Shown piece by piece: positions 8,968 through 18,667 of a DNA stretch of 59,266 bases (the stretch's first letter is position 1; each line of letters opens with the position of its first letter). The position numbers were made by a program, and so were the translations under genes. The notes beneath the pieces are model-generated. The model was not told the DNA's origin. It saw only the letters and a program-made list of their open reading frames with translations, and did no database searches. This stretch comes from CAZHHH01 sp052400685 (lineage in GTDB: Bacteria > Bacteroidota > Bacteroidia > Bacteroidales > Marinilabiliaceae): NCBI GenBank assembly GCA_052400685.1, contig JBQTGJ010000023.1; one strand, given 5' to 3'.

Positions 8968-11100
8968 ATGAAGAGGACGACATTTTTTAGAAAGTTTTTA
9001 ATTAGTGTAAGCATTATTCTGTATTCATGGATAACTGCTTCAGCGCAGATTAATTCTGACAGAATGATGATTATTGGTCGTAATGCTCTCTATTTTGAAG
9101 ATTATATTCTGGCTATTCAGTATTTCAACCAAATAATAAAGGCCAAGCCATATCTGAGCGAACCTTATTTTTACAGGGCAACCGGGAAGTACTATCTTGA
9201 TGATTTGGTGGGGGCCGAAACAGATTGCGACAAGGCTTTGGAAATTAATCCATACTACGTTGATGCGTACAATTTACGTGGTATTGTTCGACAGCGACAA
9301 AATAAAACGGTTGAGGCGTTGGCCGATTACCGCAAAGGTCTTGAAATTGATCCCGAAAATATAAATCTTATTATAAATGTAGGCATCGCGCAAATCAACA
9401 GTAAAGACTACAAAGGCGCCATCAGTACCTATAGCCGGGCTATTGAACTCTCACCAAATATTATTTCGCTGTGGTTGAACAGGGCTTATGCCAGGATGGC
9501 GCTTAAAGATACTCTGGGTGGCCTGGACGATTTTTCACGTGCCATCCGGATAAATCCTTATATTCCCGATGGATACGCAGGCCGTGCCATGATTTATTAT
9601 CAGCTGCAAAAGTATGATAAGTCGTTGGCTGATTTGAATAAAGCCATTGAAATTCGTCCGGAAGAGGCGAACTATTATCTCAACCGTGGTATTGTCAGAT
9701 ATCAGCTGGATGATTTGAGGGGCACCATGGCCGATCTTGACAAGGTTATTGAATTGGAGCCCCGTAATGTATTGGCCTATTCTAATCGTGGAATACTGAG
9801 GGCTCAGGTGGGCGATATTAATCGTGCTATTGACGATTTTTCGCGTGTGCTGGCACTTCGTAACGACGATTATCTGACGCTATATAACCGTGCGCTTTTA
9901 TATATTCAAACAGGTGAATTGAATAAGGCGCTGACTGATTTGAATGTTATTGCAGGTGTGTATCCCGATTTTGCTCAGGTTTACTATAATCGTTCGCAGG
10001 TGAAACAAAAGTTGGGGGATAACCGTGGCGCTGAATTGGATTACGGAACGGCCATGAAACTGGAAATGGATCGACGGGCGGCTTCCGACAAAGCACAAAA
10101 ACAGGATCAGGTGGCTTTGGACAGTAAAAAAACGACTGATAGCAAAGACGAACATAAGAAAAAAGAAACCCGTAAAGCCTCCGATAAGGATATCAGTAAT
10201 TACGATAAGATTGCGGTGTTGGATGATTTTGGTACCGATGAACCGGAAGAGGTGGCCTCCAATCCGCTTCGGGGACGTATTCAGAACCGGAATATTGTTA
10301 TTGATATGGAACCCGCGTTTTTGTTGACCTATTTCCCTGGCGATACGTTGGTACATCGTCTTCGTTATTTTAATATGGAGTTGGATGCCTTTAACCGGCG
10401 TACGAACCAAAGTAATTCCCTGGAGTTTGCCGACAGGGAACAGGAACTATCCCGTGAGCAGGCGGCCGAAGTGTTTAAACAGATTGAGGCATTAAGCGGG
10501 CAATTGAAATCTGAACCTGACAATAAGGCGGATTTATTAATGGTGCGCGGCTTGTTATATAGCTCGGTATTGAATTTAAATAATGCCATGGCCGATTTTA
10601 ACAGGGTTATTGAACTGGAACCGGAAAACTATCTGGCCTGGTTCTCGAAAGCTGTGATGCGTCTTAAAATGGTGGAAATGGTCCGTGAAATGAAGGCAGC
10701 TGTGCCGGAAGTGCAACCTTTGAAAACAACGCCTACAACCGTGGCGAAGGTTCAGACCAAAGAAAAGTCGCAAAATATTCTTGACTATGACTTGATTATA
10801 GCCGATTTGGATAAAGTGATTGAAATTAATCCCGATTTCGAATTTGCCTATTACAACAAGGCGATGGTGTATGCTTTGATGCGTGATTTTGAAACAGCTG
10901 TAACGAATTTTTCAAAGGCCATTGAGCATAATCCGGAAATGGCCGAAGCCTGGTTTAACCGTGGTTTGGTTCGTATTTTTTTGGAACAGGAAGAAAAAGG
11001 AACCATGGATTTGAGTAAAGCCGGCGAACTTGGTGTTTTTGAAGCTTATAATGTAATTAAGAGATACGGTGTTAAACCACTGGAACAAGGAGAGGAATAA
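8968..11100 (+). CDS. Large exported TPR-repeat protein
   Basis: The 710-residue protein has a signal peptide (about 1-26, ending ITASAQ) and at least ten tetratricopeptide repeats at about 30-375 and again at 490-700. Repeat signatures such as ALEINPYYVDAYNLRGIV and AIEHNPEMAEAWFNRGLV recur every 34 residues. Between the two blocks is a lysine/aspartate-rich linker at about 375-415 that is probably disordered. TPR arrays mediate protein-protein contacts; a specific partner cannot be read from sequence. Its stop codon shares one base with the start of the helicase gene, so the two are translationally coupled. The downstream helicase ends in its own TPR block. Confidence 0.85.
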   Translation: MKRTTFFRKFLISVSIILYSWITASAQINSDRMMIIGRNALYFEDYILAIQYFNQIIKAKPYLSEPYFYRATGKYYLDDLVGAETDCDKALEINPYYVDAYNLRGIVRQRQNKTVEALADYRKGLEIDPENINLIINVGIAQINSKDYKGAISTYSRAIELSPNIISLWLNRAYARMALKDTLGGLDDFSRAIRINPYIPDGYAGRAMIYYQLQKYDKSLADLNKAIEIRPEEANYYLNRGIVRYQLDDLRGTMADLDKVIELEPRNVLAYSNRGILRAQVGDINRAIDDFSRVLALRNDDYLTLYNRALLYIQTGELNKALTDLNVIAGVYPDFAQVYYNRSQVKQKLGDNRGAELDYGTAMKLEMDRRAASDKAQKQDQVALDSKKTTDSKDEHKKKETRKASDKDISNYDKIAVLDDFGTDEPEEVASNPLRGRIQNRNIVIDMEPAFLLTYFPGDTLVHRLRYFNMELDAFNRRTNQSNSLEFADREQELSREQAAEVFKQIEALSGQLKSEPDNKADLLMVRGLLYSSVLNLNNAMADFNRVIELEPENYLAWFSKAVMRLKMVEMVREMKAAVPEVQPLKTTPTTVAKVQTKEKSQNILDYDLIIADLDKVIEINPDFEFAYYNKAMVYALMRDFETAVTNFSKAIEHNPEMAEAWFNRGLVRIFLEQEEKGTMDLSKAGELGVFEAYNVIKRYGVKPLEQGEE

Positions 11101-13106
11101 TGACTGTTTTGCCCGATAATCTGGATGTTGATAATGCCGAATTTCAGGATGCCCTGCGTTTGGTGCAATACACCAACTCGTCGGTTTACCTGACCGGTAG
11201 AGCCGGTACGGGTAAATCTACGTTTCTGAAATACATCTGTCAGAATACCCATAAGAAATTTGTGGTGTTGGCCCCAACGGGTATTGCCGCAATCAATGCC
11301 GGTGGTGTCACAATTCACTCTTTTTTTAAGGTCCCCTTTAGACCTATTTTACCCAACGATCCGGATTTGTCGACTAAGGACAGGCGCATTTATGATTTTT
11401 TGAAATATAATAAAGCCAAAATTCAACTGATACGGGAGGTCGATTTGATTATTATCGACGAAATTTCAATGGTGCGTGGCGATATTCTCGATTTTATGGA
11501 TCAGGTGCTTCGTGTATTTTCAGGTAATAAGACAGCCCCTTTTGGTGGAAAGCAAATGCTTCTGGTGGGGGATGCTTTTCAGCTTGAACCGGTGGTGAAA
11601 CGCGATGAATGGCAAATCTTGAGCCGGTTTTATAAAACACCTTATTTTTTCTCAGCTCAGGTGTTTCAGCGTATCCCGCTTATTCAAATTGAACTTCGTA
11701 AAGTTTATCGGCAAAGTGATCCTGTGTTTGTTGATATTTTGGATAAAATCCGGGTTAAGAGTGTTACTTCTCAACAGCTGGCAACTGTGAATCAGCGTTT
11801 GGATCCCGCTTTTCAGACCCCCGTGGATGAGTTGTTTATTACCCTGGCCACACGCCGCGACACGGTTGATTATATTAACGAACAGAAACTTGATGAACTC
11901 GATGGCGATGAGGTGCTCTTTGAAGGACAGATTCAGGGGGAGTTTTCAGAGTCGAGTTTGCCTACTTTAAAAAAGTTGATTTTGAAGGAAAATGCCCAGG
12001 TTATGTTTGTGAAAAACGATATTGAGAGGCGTTGGTACAACGGGAGTCTGGGCAGGGTTGATTCGTTTGATGATTCAGGCATTTATGTACGCCTTGAAGA
12101 TGATACAATTCATCTGGTAACCAAAGAGAAATGGGAAAATCTTAGATATAAATTTGACGAGGCCAACAATCGTATTATTGCTGAGGAAATTGGGTCTTTT
12201 CATCAATACCCGCTCAGGCTCGCATGGGCTGTTACGGTTCATAAAAGTCAGGGTTTGACATTCGATAAGGTGGTGATCGATTTTACAGGTGGCGCTTTTG
12301 CCGGTGGTCAGCTTTATGTGGCGCTGAGCCGATGCCGCAGTCTGGAAGGTATGGTGTTGAAAACGCCGGTTCGGCAAAGTGATATTATTGTGAAAAGGGA
12401 GGTGGAGGTGTTTGCCCGCACTGCCAATAACAAACAGCAGATTGAGGCCGAGTTTCGTAAGGCGCGTGCCGATGGCGAGTATGCCTCGGCTTTGGTTGCT
12501 TTTCGAAACCAGAACTGGCGAAAAGCAATCAGCCATTTTGCGCAGGCTGTGGATTACCGTAATGATTTGACAAATCCGGCTATTCAACGCTTTTTGGCGA
12601 AGGAATTCCGTTTTATGGATCATTATAAGCATCAAATTATTGATTTGGAAGCCCGCCTCGAAGCCAACCGCAAAAATGTGAATGCTTTTGCTCGTGAATA
12701 TTTCCTGATGGCCAATGAATGTGAGGTTAAGTTTAAGGATGTTCGTTCTGCCATTGCCAATCTTAATAAGGCATTGAAGCTTAACCCCGAATTTTTAGAC
12801 GCATTGTCGCGTCGTGCCTTTTTGTTGTTTGATTCGGGCGATTTGGAAGCGGCAGAGAAAGATTGTAGTGCCATTCTCAGAATAAAGCAGCGTCATTTTG
12901 CGGCGCTTTTGCTTAGAGGCAAAATTCGTTTGCATAATAAGCATTTTGAGGCTTCCTATCAGGATTTACTGGAAGCGGCGAATGTTCGAAAATCAAATCC
13001 GGAAGTTTACCTTGTCTTGAGTAATGTATGTGCCAAATTGGGCGAAAAGGAAAAAGCCCGCGACTATCGGAATATCGCGAGAGCCCTGGAAGAGGAGGAC
13101 GATTAA
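11100..13106 (+). CDS. PIF1-like helicase with C-terminal TPR block
   Basis: This is a superfamily 1 DNA helicase of the PIF1/RecD-like group. Walker A is GRAGTGKS at residues 33-40. VLAPTGIAAINAGG and the IDEISMV Walker B (about 115-122) follow, then LLVGDAFQLEPV (motif III). The C-terminal UvrD-like region has WAVTVHKSQGLTFDKV and YVALSRCRSLEG at about 375-420, with the last two characteristic of PIF1/RecD. Beyond about residue 460 the protein continues for some 200 residues as TPR-type helices (NLNKALKLNPEFLDALSRRA and later repeats), which canonical PIF1 lacks. It is cytoplasmic, with no signal peptide, while its coupled upstream neighbour is exported. The pairing may therefore be one of expression rather than contact (inference). 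Confidence 0.9.
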   Translation: MTVLPDNLDVDNAEFQDALRLVQYTNSSVYLTGRAGTGKSTFLKYICQNTHKKFVVLAPTGIAAINAGGVTIHSFFKVPFRPILPNDPDLSTKDRRIYDFLKYNKAKIQLIREVDLIIIDEISMVRGDILDFMDQVLRVFSGNKTAPFGGKQMLLVGDAFQLEPVVKRDEWQILSRFYKTPYFFSAQVFQRIPLIQIELRKVYRQSDPVFVDILDKIRVKSVTSQQLATVNQRLDPAFQTPVDELFITLATRRDTVDYINEQKLDELDGDEVLFEGQIQGEFSESSLPTLKKLILKENAQVMFVKNDIERRWYNGSLGRVDSFDDSGIYVRLEDDTIHLVTKEKWENLRYKFDEANNRIIAEEIGSFHQYPLRLAWAVTVHKSQGLTFDKVVIDFTGGAFAGGQLYVALSRCRSLEGMVLKTPVRQSDIIVKREVEVFARTANNKQQIEAEFRKARADGEYASALVAFRNQNWRKAISHFAQAVDYRNDLTNPAIQRFLAKEFRFMDHYKHQIIDLEARLEANRKNVNAFAREYFLMANECEVKFKDVRSAIANLNKALKLNPEFLDALSRRAFLLFDSGDLEAAEKDCSAILRIKQRHFAALLLRGKIRLHNKHFEASYQDLLEAANVRKSNPEVYLVLSNVCAKLGEKEKARDYRNIARALEEEDD

Positions 13107-13257
13107 ACGACTTTTTAATTTGTCATTTTCAAATAACCTTCAATAATTTAAATAACATTGCCGTGTTACTTTTTGCCCGGTCATCTGTTTTTATTCCAAA
13201 CGATATTTATCCCTTAGGGGGATTGATCACTTTATCCTGCTCTATTAGTACTTGTTT

Positions 13258-13671
13258 AGTTTGAGTTCTAAAGTTCAAATTCAAGGCTTGCGAAGTCCGA
13301 AAAATGTGAGTTTACTTGGGTAAATGACCATTTTGAGGACGAGTGTAACGCCGAAGTTTGAAAATATGGACAGACGTAAATAAGTGTCTGTCCATATTTT
13401 CGTACGTTTGAGTTATAAAGTTCCAATTCAGGGCTTTCGAAGTTCGGAAATTATGAGTTTACTTGGGTAAATGACCATTTTGAGGAGGAGTGTATCGCCG
13501 AAGTTTGAAAATATGGACAGACGCAAATAAGTGTCTGTCCATATATTCGTACGTTTGAGTTATAAAGTTCAAATTCAAGGCTTGCAAAGTCCGAAAAATG
13601 TGAGTTTACTTGGGTAAATGACCATTTTGAGGACGAGCGTAACGCCGAAGTTGGACTTTATAACTCAAACG
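13258..13671 (+). repeat. Tandem triplet of the dispersed palindromic element
   Basis: Three copies of the element lie head to tail with a 147-base period between the convergent ends of the helicase and DPP-IV genes. The third copy (13552-13671) is exactly 120 bases and has a perfect 16-base terminal inverted repeat, CGTTTGAGTTATAAAG / CTTTATAACTCAAACG. It ends two bases before the stop codon of the minus-strand peptidase gene. The junctions between copies are perfect 12-base hairpins, ATATGGACAGAC / GTCTGTCCATAT, at 13364-13397 and 13511-13544. Confidence 0.9.
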
Positions 13672-13673
13672 CT

Positions 13674-15869
13674 TTATTGTTTTAGGTTTTTTTCCAGATA
13701 ATCAAACATCATTTTATAAAGATGATGGCGTGTGTTACCGCCAAAAATTGAGTGATTGCGATTGGGATATACAAACATATCAAATTGTTTGTCGGCCTGA
13801 ACCAACCGGTCAACATACTCCATGGTATTCTGAAAATGAACATTATCGTCGGCTGTACCATGTATTATAAACAAGCGGCCATTTAGTTTATCAGCCATTT
13901 GTAGCGATGAGGTGTTTTTGTAACCCGATGGATTTTCTTTAGGGCTGCGCATAAAACGTTCTGTGTAGGCCGTGTCATAAAATTTCCAGTCGGTGGTAGG
14001 GGCTACGGCGATACCAACACGAAAAAGGTCGCTGCGACTAAGTGCCATGGTGGTCATATAACCTCCAAAGCTCCATCCCCAAATGCCTATTCGTTGCGCA
14101 TCAATATAGGAGAGCCCGCTCAGATATCTGGCCGTTGATATTTGATCGTCCGATTCTAAAAGTCCCAATTGCATATAGGTCTGTTTGCAGAAATCCTCAC
14201 CACGCGCACCGGTGCCACGACCATCAACGCATACCACCACATAATCTTTTGACGCTAAAAAATAGGCCCAGTCCATATCCCATTTGTCCAGTACTTCCTG
14301 TGAGTTAGGTCCGCTGTACTGAGTCATGAGTGCCGGATATTTTTTAGTTTTATCAAAGTTCATGGGTTTTATCATCCATCCGTTTAGTGATTCACCTTCC
14401 TGAGTTGTAAAGGTGAAAAATGTTTTGGCGGGAAGATCATACTCGTTTGTCAGAGCGTTGAGTCCGGCGTTGTCTTCAATGGTACGGATGGGTTTCCACG
14501 ATTGATTGTATACAGTGAATACGGGCGGCGTTGTTGTGTTGCTGAACTGATTGATGCAATATTTAAAGTCCCGACTAAAAAGGGTTGTATTAAATCCGTC
14601 ACGAGGGGTGAGGCGTGTCATTTTGGTGCCATCACGGCGAATGCTGTATATTTCGCGGCGCAGGGGACTTTGCGCGGCTGCCTGAAAATAAAATGTTTTT
14701 TTACGGCTATCATAACCGAGGTAGCTGGTTACATCCCATTGGCCTGAGGTGATTTGTTGTACCTTTTTACCTGCCATAGTATAAAGATGTATGTGGTTAT
14801 AGCCATCGAGTTCGCCAACGTAGACAAAATGCTGTCCGTCGGGAAGAAACTTAATGTTGTCGAGCACCTCTTCACTAATATAACGCTGATTGCGGTCGGT
14901 GAAAATAACATTGGCCACGCCTGACGCCGGATTGGCAATATAAAGATCCAATTGATTCTGTTGGCGGTTCAGGCGAACGACCGCCAGTTTATCGGGGCTG
15001 TTTGTCCACATTACGCGGGGAATATAACCGCCTGATTCAAGTCCTGTTTCTATCGCTTTGGTGGTACGGTGCCGCAGATTGAATACATGCACACTAACTG
15101 CTGAATTAACGCTACCTGATTTGGGATATTTGAATTTGTATTCACCCGGATATAGTTCAAACGCTTTATATGATGGGTAGGAAGCCTCATATAGGGGAAA
15201 TGAAAATTCTTTAACTTCCGTTTCGTTAAATTTTACATAGGCCAGTTCTTCACTGTCAGGCGACCAGTCAAAGGCTTTATTGTAACCGAACTCTTCTTCG
15301 TAAACCCAGTCGGGAACCCCATTAATAATATGGTTAAATTCCCCATCATCGGTAATACGGTTGGTGGTTTCAAAACGCAGGTTTTTAATGTAAATATTGT
15401 TTTTCTGTACATAGGCTACTTTTATCCCGTCGGGTGAAAAAGTGGCGACCTGCTCTGCTCCATTCTCTGAGAGGGCTTCAATTTCGTGACGTTGAATGTC
15501 TATCACATAATAATCAGCTGTAAACGATCGGCGATAAATATTTGTGCGGTTGGTATAAACCAGTAGTTTACTTTCATCAAGGCTAAATTCATAATCGGCG
15601 ATTGATGTGATAGGACTCTCTTTTAGCCCGGGGATGTCGGCTATCACTGCCACCTGTTTTCCGGTAGCATAGGCGTATTTAACAATTTTGCTGCCGTTTG
15701 CTTCCAGAACGGTGTAGTGTTCTCCATCGTTCATGGACTTAAGGCCCGGGATGTTTTTAGGTTTAAAGGTATAATCTGTTACAAAGTTCTCAAGCGTGAG
15801 TTGTTTCTTTTGTGCATTGGTCGTAACGACCGACAAAATGATGGCCCAAAGCAAAATTGTTCTCTTCAT
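13674..15869 (-). CDS. S9B dipeptidyl peptidase IV-like serine peptidase
   Basis: Exported prolyl dipeptidyl peptidase that removes X-Pro or X-Ala dipeptides from peptide N-termini. The 731-residue protein has a signal peptide (about 1-19, ending TNAQ), an N-terminal beta-propeller (about 40-480) and a C-terminal alpha/beta-hydrolase domain. The DPP-IV signature WVYEEEF, with the double glutamate that binds the substrate amino group, is followed by DWSPDSEELAY. The catalytic triad is visible: S600 in GWSFGG, D674/D675 in GTADDNVH, and H706 in NRNHSI. It is a single gene. A TACTTTTG box lies at 15898-15905 on its strand, and a tandem repeat array sits at its 3' end. Confidence 0.95.
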   Translation of the reverse strand: MKRTILLWAIILSVVTTNAQKKQLTLENFVTDYTFKPKNIPGLKSMNDGEHYTVLEANGSKIVKYAYATGKQVAVIADIPGLKESPITSIADYEFSLDESKLLVYTNRTNIYRRSFTADYYVIDIQRHEIEALSENGAEQVATFSPDGIKVAYVQKNNIYIKNLRFETTNRITDDGEFNHIINGVPDWVYEEEFGYNKAFDWSPDSEELAYVKFNETEVKEFSFPLYEASYPSYKAFELYPGEYKFKYPKSGSVNSAVSVHVFNLRHRTTKAIETGLESGGYIPRVMWTNSPDKLAVVRLNRQQNQLDLYIANPASGVANVIFTDRNQRYISEEVLDNIKFLPDGQHFVYVGELDGYNHIHLYTMAGKKVQQITSGQWDVTSYLGYDSRKKTFYFQAAAQSPLRREIYSIRRDGTKMTRLTPRDGFNTTLFSRDFKYCINQFSNTTTPPVFTVYNQSWKPIRTIEDNAGLNALTNEYDLPAKTFFTFTTQEGESLNGWMIKPMNFDKTKKYPALMTQYSGPNSQEVLDKWDMDWAYFLASKDYVVVCVDGRGTGARGEDFCKQTYMQLGLLESDDQISTARYLSGLSYIDAQRIGIWGWSFGGYMTTMALSRSDLFRVGIAVAPTTDWKFYDTAYTERFMRSPKENPSGYKNTSSLQMADKLNGRLFIIHGTADDNVHFQNTMEYVDRLVQADKQFDMFVYPNRNHSIFGGNTRHHLYKMMFDYLEKNLKQ

Positions 15870-16235
15870 TTTATAGATGGTTTTGTTTTGTGAACTTCAA
15901 AAGTACAAAAAAGGAGGCAATCCTTTAGCGATTTTTTCTTGATGCAGTTTATTAGTCCTGATAATTTGTTGTGGACGCCGGTAAACTGCATTTGACCTGG
16001 TTTTGGCACAAAGGCGTGGTGGTTCCGTTTTTGACCCGGTTTCCTTTTGAGGAAGCCGTCAGATACATCGATTTTGAATGCCCTTTTATGGCAATTTGAC
16101 TGACAGATGCACCGTCGGCCTGTCGGATTGTCACCTGCCGCTGTTTGGCACAGGCTTTGAGATGTGAGCACTGTTAATGGAATTTTTTATTCTGTTATTT
16201 AAAAATGTATTGTTCTATCTAAAAATAGTTTAATT
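15870..16235. other. Divergent spacer between DPP-IV and htpG
   Basis: No convincing gene is seen in these 366 bases. TACTTTTG at 15898-15905 on the minus strand is a candidate -7 element for the peptidase gene. The centre (15955-16160) is unusually GC-rich for a spacer here. No CIRCE-type operator or other known heat-shock element is visible upstream of htpG. Confidence 0.4.
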
Positions 16236-18290
16236 ATGCAAAAGGGTAGTATTGGTGTTAGTACGGAAGACATTTTTCCAATAATAAAAAAATACCTCTA
16301 TTCAGACCACGAAATATTCCTTCGTGAGGTGGTTTCAAATGCGGTGGATGCCTCTCAAAAACTGAAAACTTTTTCCAGTGTTGGGGAATTTAAAGGTGAA
16401 GTGGGCGATTTAACCGTACGCATTAGTCTTGATGAGAAGAATAAAACCATCACCATATCTGACCGTGGCGTTGGTATGACGGCCGATGAAATAGAAAAGT
16501 ACATTAATCAACTGGCTTTTTCGGGTGCCAACGATTTTTTGGAAAAATATAAAAAGGATGCGAATGCTATTATTGGCCATTTTGGATTGGGCTTTTACAG
16601 CTCTTTCATGGTTTCCGAAAGGGTGGATATTATCACCAAATCTTTTCGTGATGGCGCAAAGGCTGTGAAATGGAGTTGCGATGGGAGTCCTGAATATACC
16701 ATCGAAGAAGTGGAAAAGGCCGATCGGGGTACCGACATCGTATTACATATTGATGACGAGAATAAAAAATTTCTTGAGAAATCCGAGATTACCCGCTTAT
16801 TGACTAAATATTGCCGCTTTTTGCCCGTTGAGGTAGCTTTTGGGAAGAAAACCGAATGGAAAGACGGTAAAGAAATTGAAACCGATCAGGATAATATTAT
16901 TAATGAAGTTAATCCCATCTGGACCCGTAAACCGGCCGATTTGAAAGATGAGGACTACGATAAATTTTATCGTGAATTATACCCGATGGCCGAAGAGCCC
17001 TTGTTTCACATCCATTTGAATGTCGATTATCCATTCAATTTGACGGGTATTCTTTATTTCCCAAAAATTAAGAGTAATATCGAGATTCAGAAGAATAAAA
17101 TTCAGCTCTATTGTAACCAGGTTTATGTGACCGACTCGGTGGAAGGTATTGTGCCTGAATTTTTGACTTTGCTGCATGGGGTGATCGATTCTCCTGATAT
17201 TCCTTTGAATGTTTCCCGTTCGTATTTGCAAAGCGACTCAAATGTAAAGAAAATTTCAAGTCATATTTCGAAGAAGGTTTCCGATCGTTTGGAAGAGATT
17301 TTTAAAGCTGATCGTAAAGAGTTCGAGCAGAAATGGGACGACCTGAAATTGTTTATCCAGTACGGGATGCTTACCGAAGAAAAATTCTACGACCGTGCCG
17401 CTAAGTTTGGCCTGTTTAAGAATACCGATGGTAAATACTTTACGTTCGATGAGTATAAGGACATTATCAAAACGAACCAAACCGATAAAGACGATAATCT
17501 GATTTATCTCTACAGCACCAATAAAGACGATCAGTTTAGCTTTATTGAAGCCGCTAAAAATAAAGGGTACGATGTGTTGTTGATGGATGGCTACTTTGAT
17601 AGTCATTTTGTGAATCATTTGGAACAGAAGTTTGAGAAATCGCGTTTTGTACGTGTCGATAGTGAAGTTGCAGACAAGCTAATTCCCAAAGAGGAACATC
17701 AGGAGCTGAAATTGACTGCCGACCAGCGCGAAGATTTAACCACGGTCTTTTCATCTCAAATACCTCAATTATCCAAGGCTAACTTTATCGTTTCTTTCGA
17801 AGGCCTGAGCGAAAACGATACCCCGGTCATGATAACGCAACAGGAATTTATGCGTCGGATGAAAGAAATGAGCGCTTTACAGGGCGGCGGTATGAATTTT
17901 TATGGAGAGATACCCGATAGTTATAACCTGGTGGTGAATGGCAACCATGCTCTGGTAACCCGCATCGCCGAAGATGTTGAAAAAGAATTGGGCGATAAGT
18001 TGTCTTCTATTCGTGGTCGTCTTAGCTCTCTTAAATCACGGAAATCTGAACTCGAAGCGGCTAAGAAAGACAAAAAAGAAGAGGAAATTCCTCAGGCCGA
18101 AAAAGAAGAGCTCGAAGACGTAGAAAAGAAAATGAACGAGCAGAATGATAAAAAAGAAGCTTTGTTGAAAGAGTTTGCCGGTACTAATAAATTGGTTTCT
18201 CAGTTAATCGATTTGGCATTGCTTTCAAATAATATGTTGAAAGGCGAATCGCTGAATAAATTTGTGAAACGTAGTATTGAGTTAATTTAA
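16236..18290 (+). CDS. htpG: Hsp90 chaperone HtpG
   Basis: HtpG is the bacterial Hsp90, an ATP-dependent dimeric chaperone in the cytoplasm. The 684-residue protein carries the GHKL ATPase motifs: EIFLREVVSNAVDA (catalytic Glu and Mg-binding Asn), DRGVGM, SGANDF and GHFGLGFYSSF. The middle domain has LYCNQVYVTD and the conserved PDIPLNVSRSYLQSD. Near residues 595-640 there is a lysine/glutamate-rich segment, predicted coiled coil, that proteobacterial HtpG lacks; this explains the greater length compared with the 624 residues of E. coli. The gene stands alone and has a strong terminator. Confidence 0.97.
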   Translation: MQKGSIGVSTEDIFPIIKKYLYSDHEIFLREVVSNAVDASQKLKTFSSVGEFKGEVGDLTVRISLDEKNKTITISDRGVGMTADEIEKYINQLAFSGANDFLEKYKKDANAIIGHFGLGFYSSFMVSERVDIITKSFRDGAKAVKWSCDGSPEYTIEEVEKADRGTDIVLHIDDENKKFLEKSEITRLLTKYCRFLPVEVAFGKKTEWKDGKEIETDQDNIINEVNPIWTRKPADLKDEDYDKFYRELYPMAEEPLFHIHLNVDYPFNLTGILYFPKIKSNIEIQKNKIQLYCNQVYVTDSVEGIVPEFLTLLHGVIDSPDIPLNVSRSYLQSDSNVKKISSHISKKVSDRLEEIFKADRKEFEQKWDDLKLFIQYGMLTEEKFYDRAAKFGLFKNTDGKYFTFDEYKDIIKTNQTDKDDNLIYLYSTNKDDQFSFIEAAKNKGYDVLLMDGYFDSHFVNHLEQKFEKSRFVRVDSEVADKLIPKEEHQELKLTADQREDLTTVFSSQIPQLSKANFIVSFEGLSENDTPVMITQQEFMRRMKEMSALQGGGMNFYGEIPDSYNLVVNGNHALVTRIAEDVEKELGDKLSSIRGRLSSLKSRKSELEAAKKDKKEEEIPQAEKEELEDVEKKMNEQNDKKEALLKEFAGTNKLVSQLIDLALLSNNMLKGESLNKFVKRSIELI

Positions 18291-18307
18291 GATATCTTGA
18301 AACCGTT

Positions 18308-18366
18308 ACATTTCGTAGATCGATGCCTGTTTATATGCAGGTGTCGCTGCGAAATGTTTTTTTTGT
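18308..18366 (+). terminator. htpG terminator
   Basis: A long interrupted hairpin (ACATTTCG...CGAAATGT outside, GCCTG...CAGG inside) is followed by eight or more T, starting 18 bases after the htpG stop. Confidence 0.8.
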
Positions 18367-18439
18367 CATCAATGGAGTTGGCCTGTTCATGGGGTAACGT
18401 TTTGAATGAATAGAAAAATTGTCTTCTTAAATGGGAATA

Positions 18440-18560
18440 GCTTTATCAGGCTGAAAGCCTGAAAGCAAAAGCCCGGGGCAACGCCTTGGGAAAATATTAC
18501 CTCATCCCTTCTTTTTTTGGGGCGCAACGCGACCCAAAAAAAGAAAACAATGTGGAAGTT
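18440..18560. repeat. Intergenic palindromic sequence with poly-T/poly-A hairpin
   Basis: The block starts with a small GC-rich repeat (CAGGCTGAAAGCCTG; AAGCCCGGGGCAACGCCTTGGG) and contains a perfect 13-base hairpin, TTCTTTTTTTGGG / CCCAAAAAAAGAA, at 18509-18521 and 18533-18545. A hairpin of the same style lies at 34175-34208. Such elements are common between genes in this phylum. It is not a gene. Confidence 0.6.
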
Positions 18561-18667
18561 ATCGTGTCAGGGCGTTTCTCAGGGCAGTTTGTCAAAGACT
18601 TTAGACCTTTTTTTTAAGCTAAACGGTAATGTGTTAAAGTAGATATAGTATTTGCAGCAAGCCTTAA

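Noticed and set aside
15866..16171. 101-residue minus-strand frame upstream of DPP-IV
   Set aside because: No family resemblance, it overlaps the probable DPP-IV promoter, and the composition is not that of a protein.
16100..16235. CIRCE-type or other heat-shock operator before htpG
   Set aside because: No inverted repeat of the right form is present; only short, imperfect complementarity was seen.
18308..18366. Riboswitch or attenuator after htpG
   Set aside because: The structure is a plain hairpin with a T run just past the stop codon, which a terminator explains fully.
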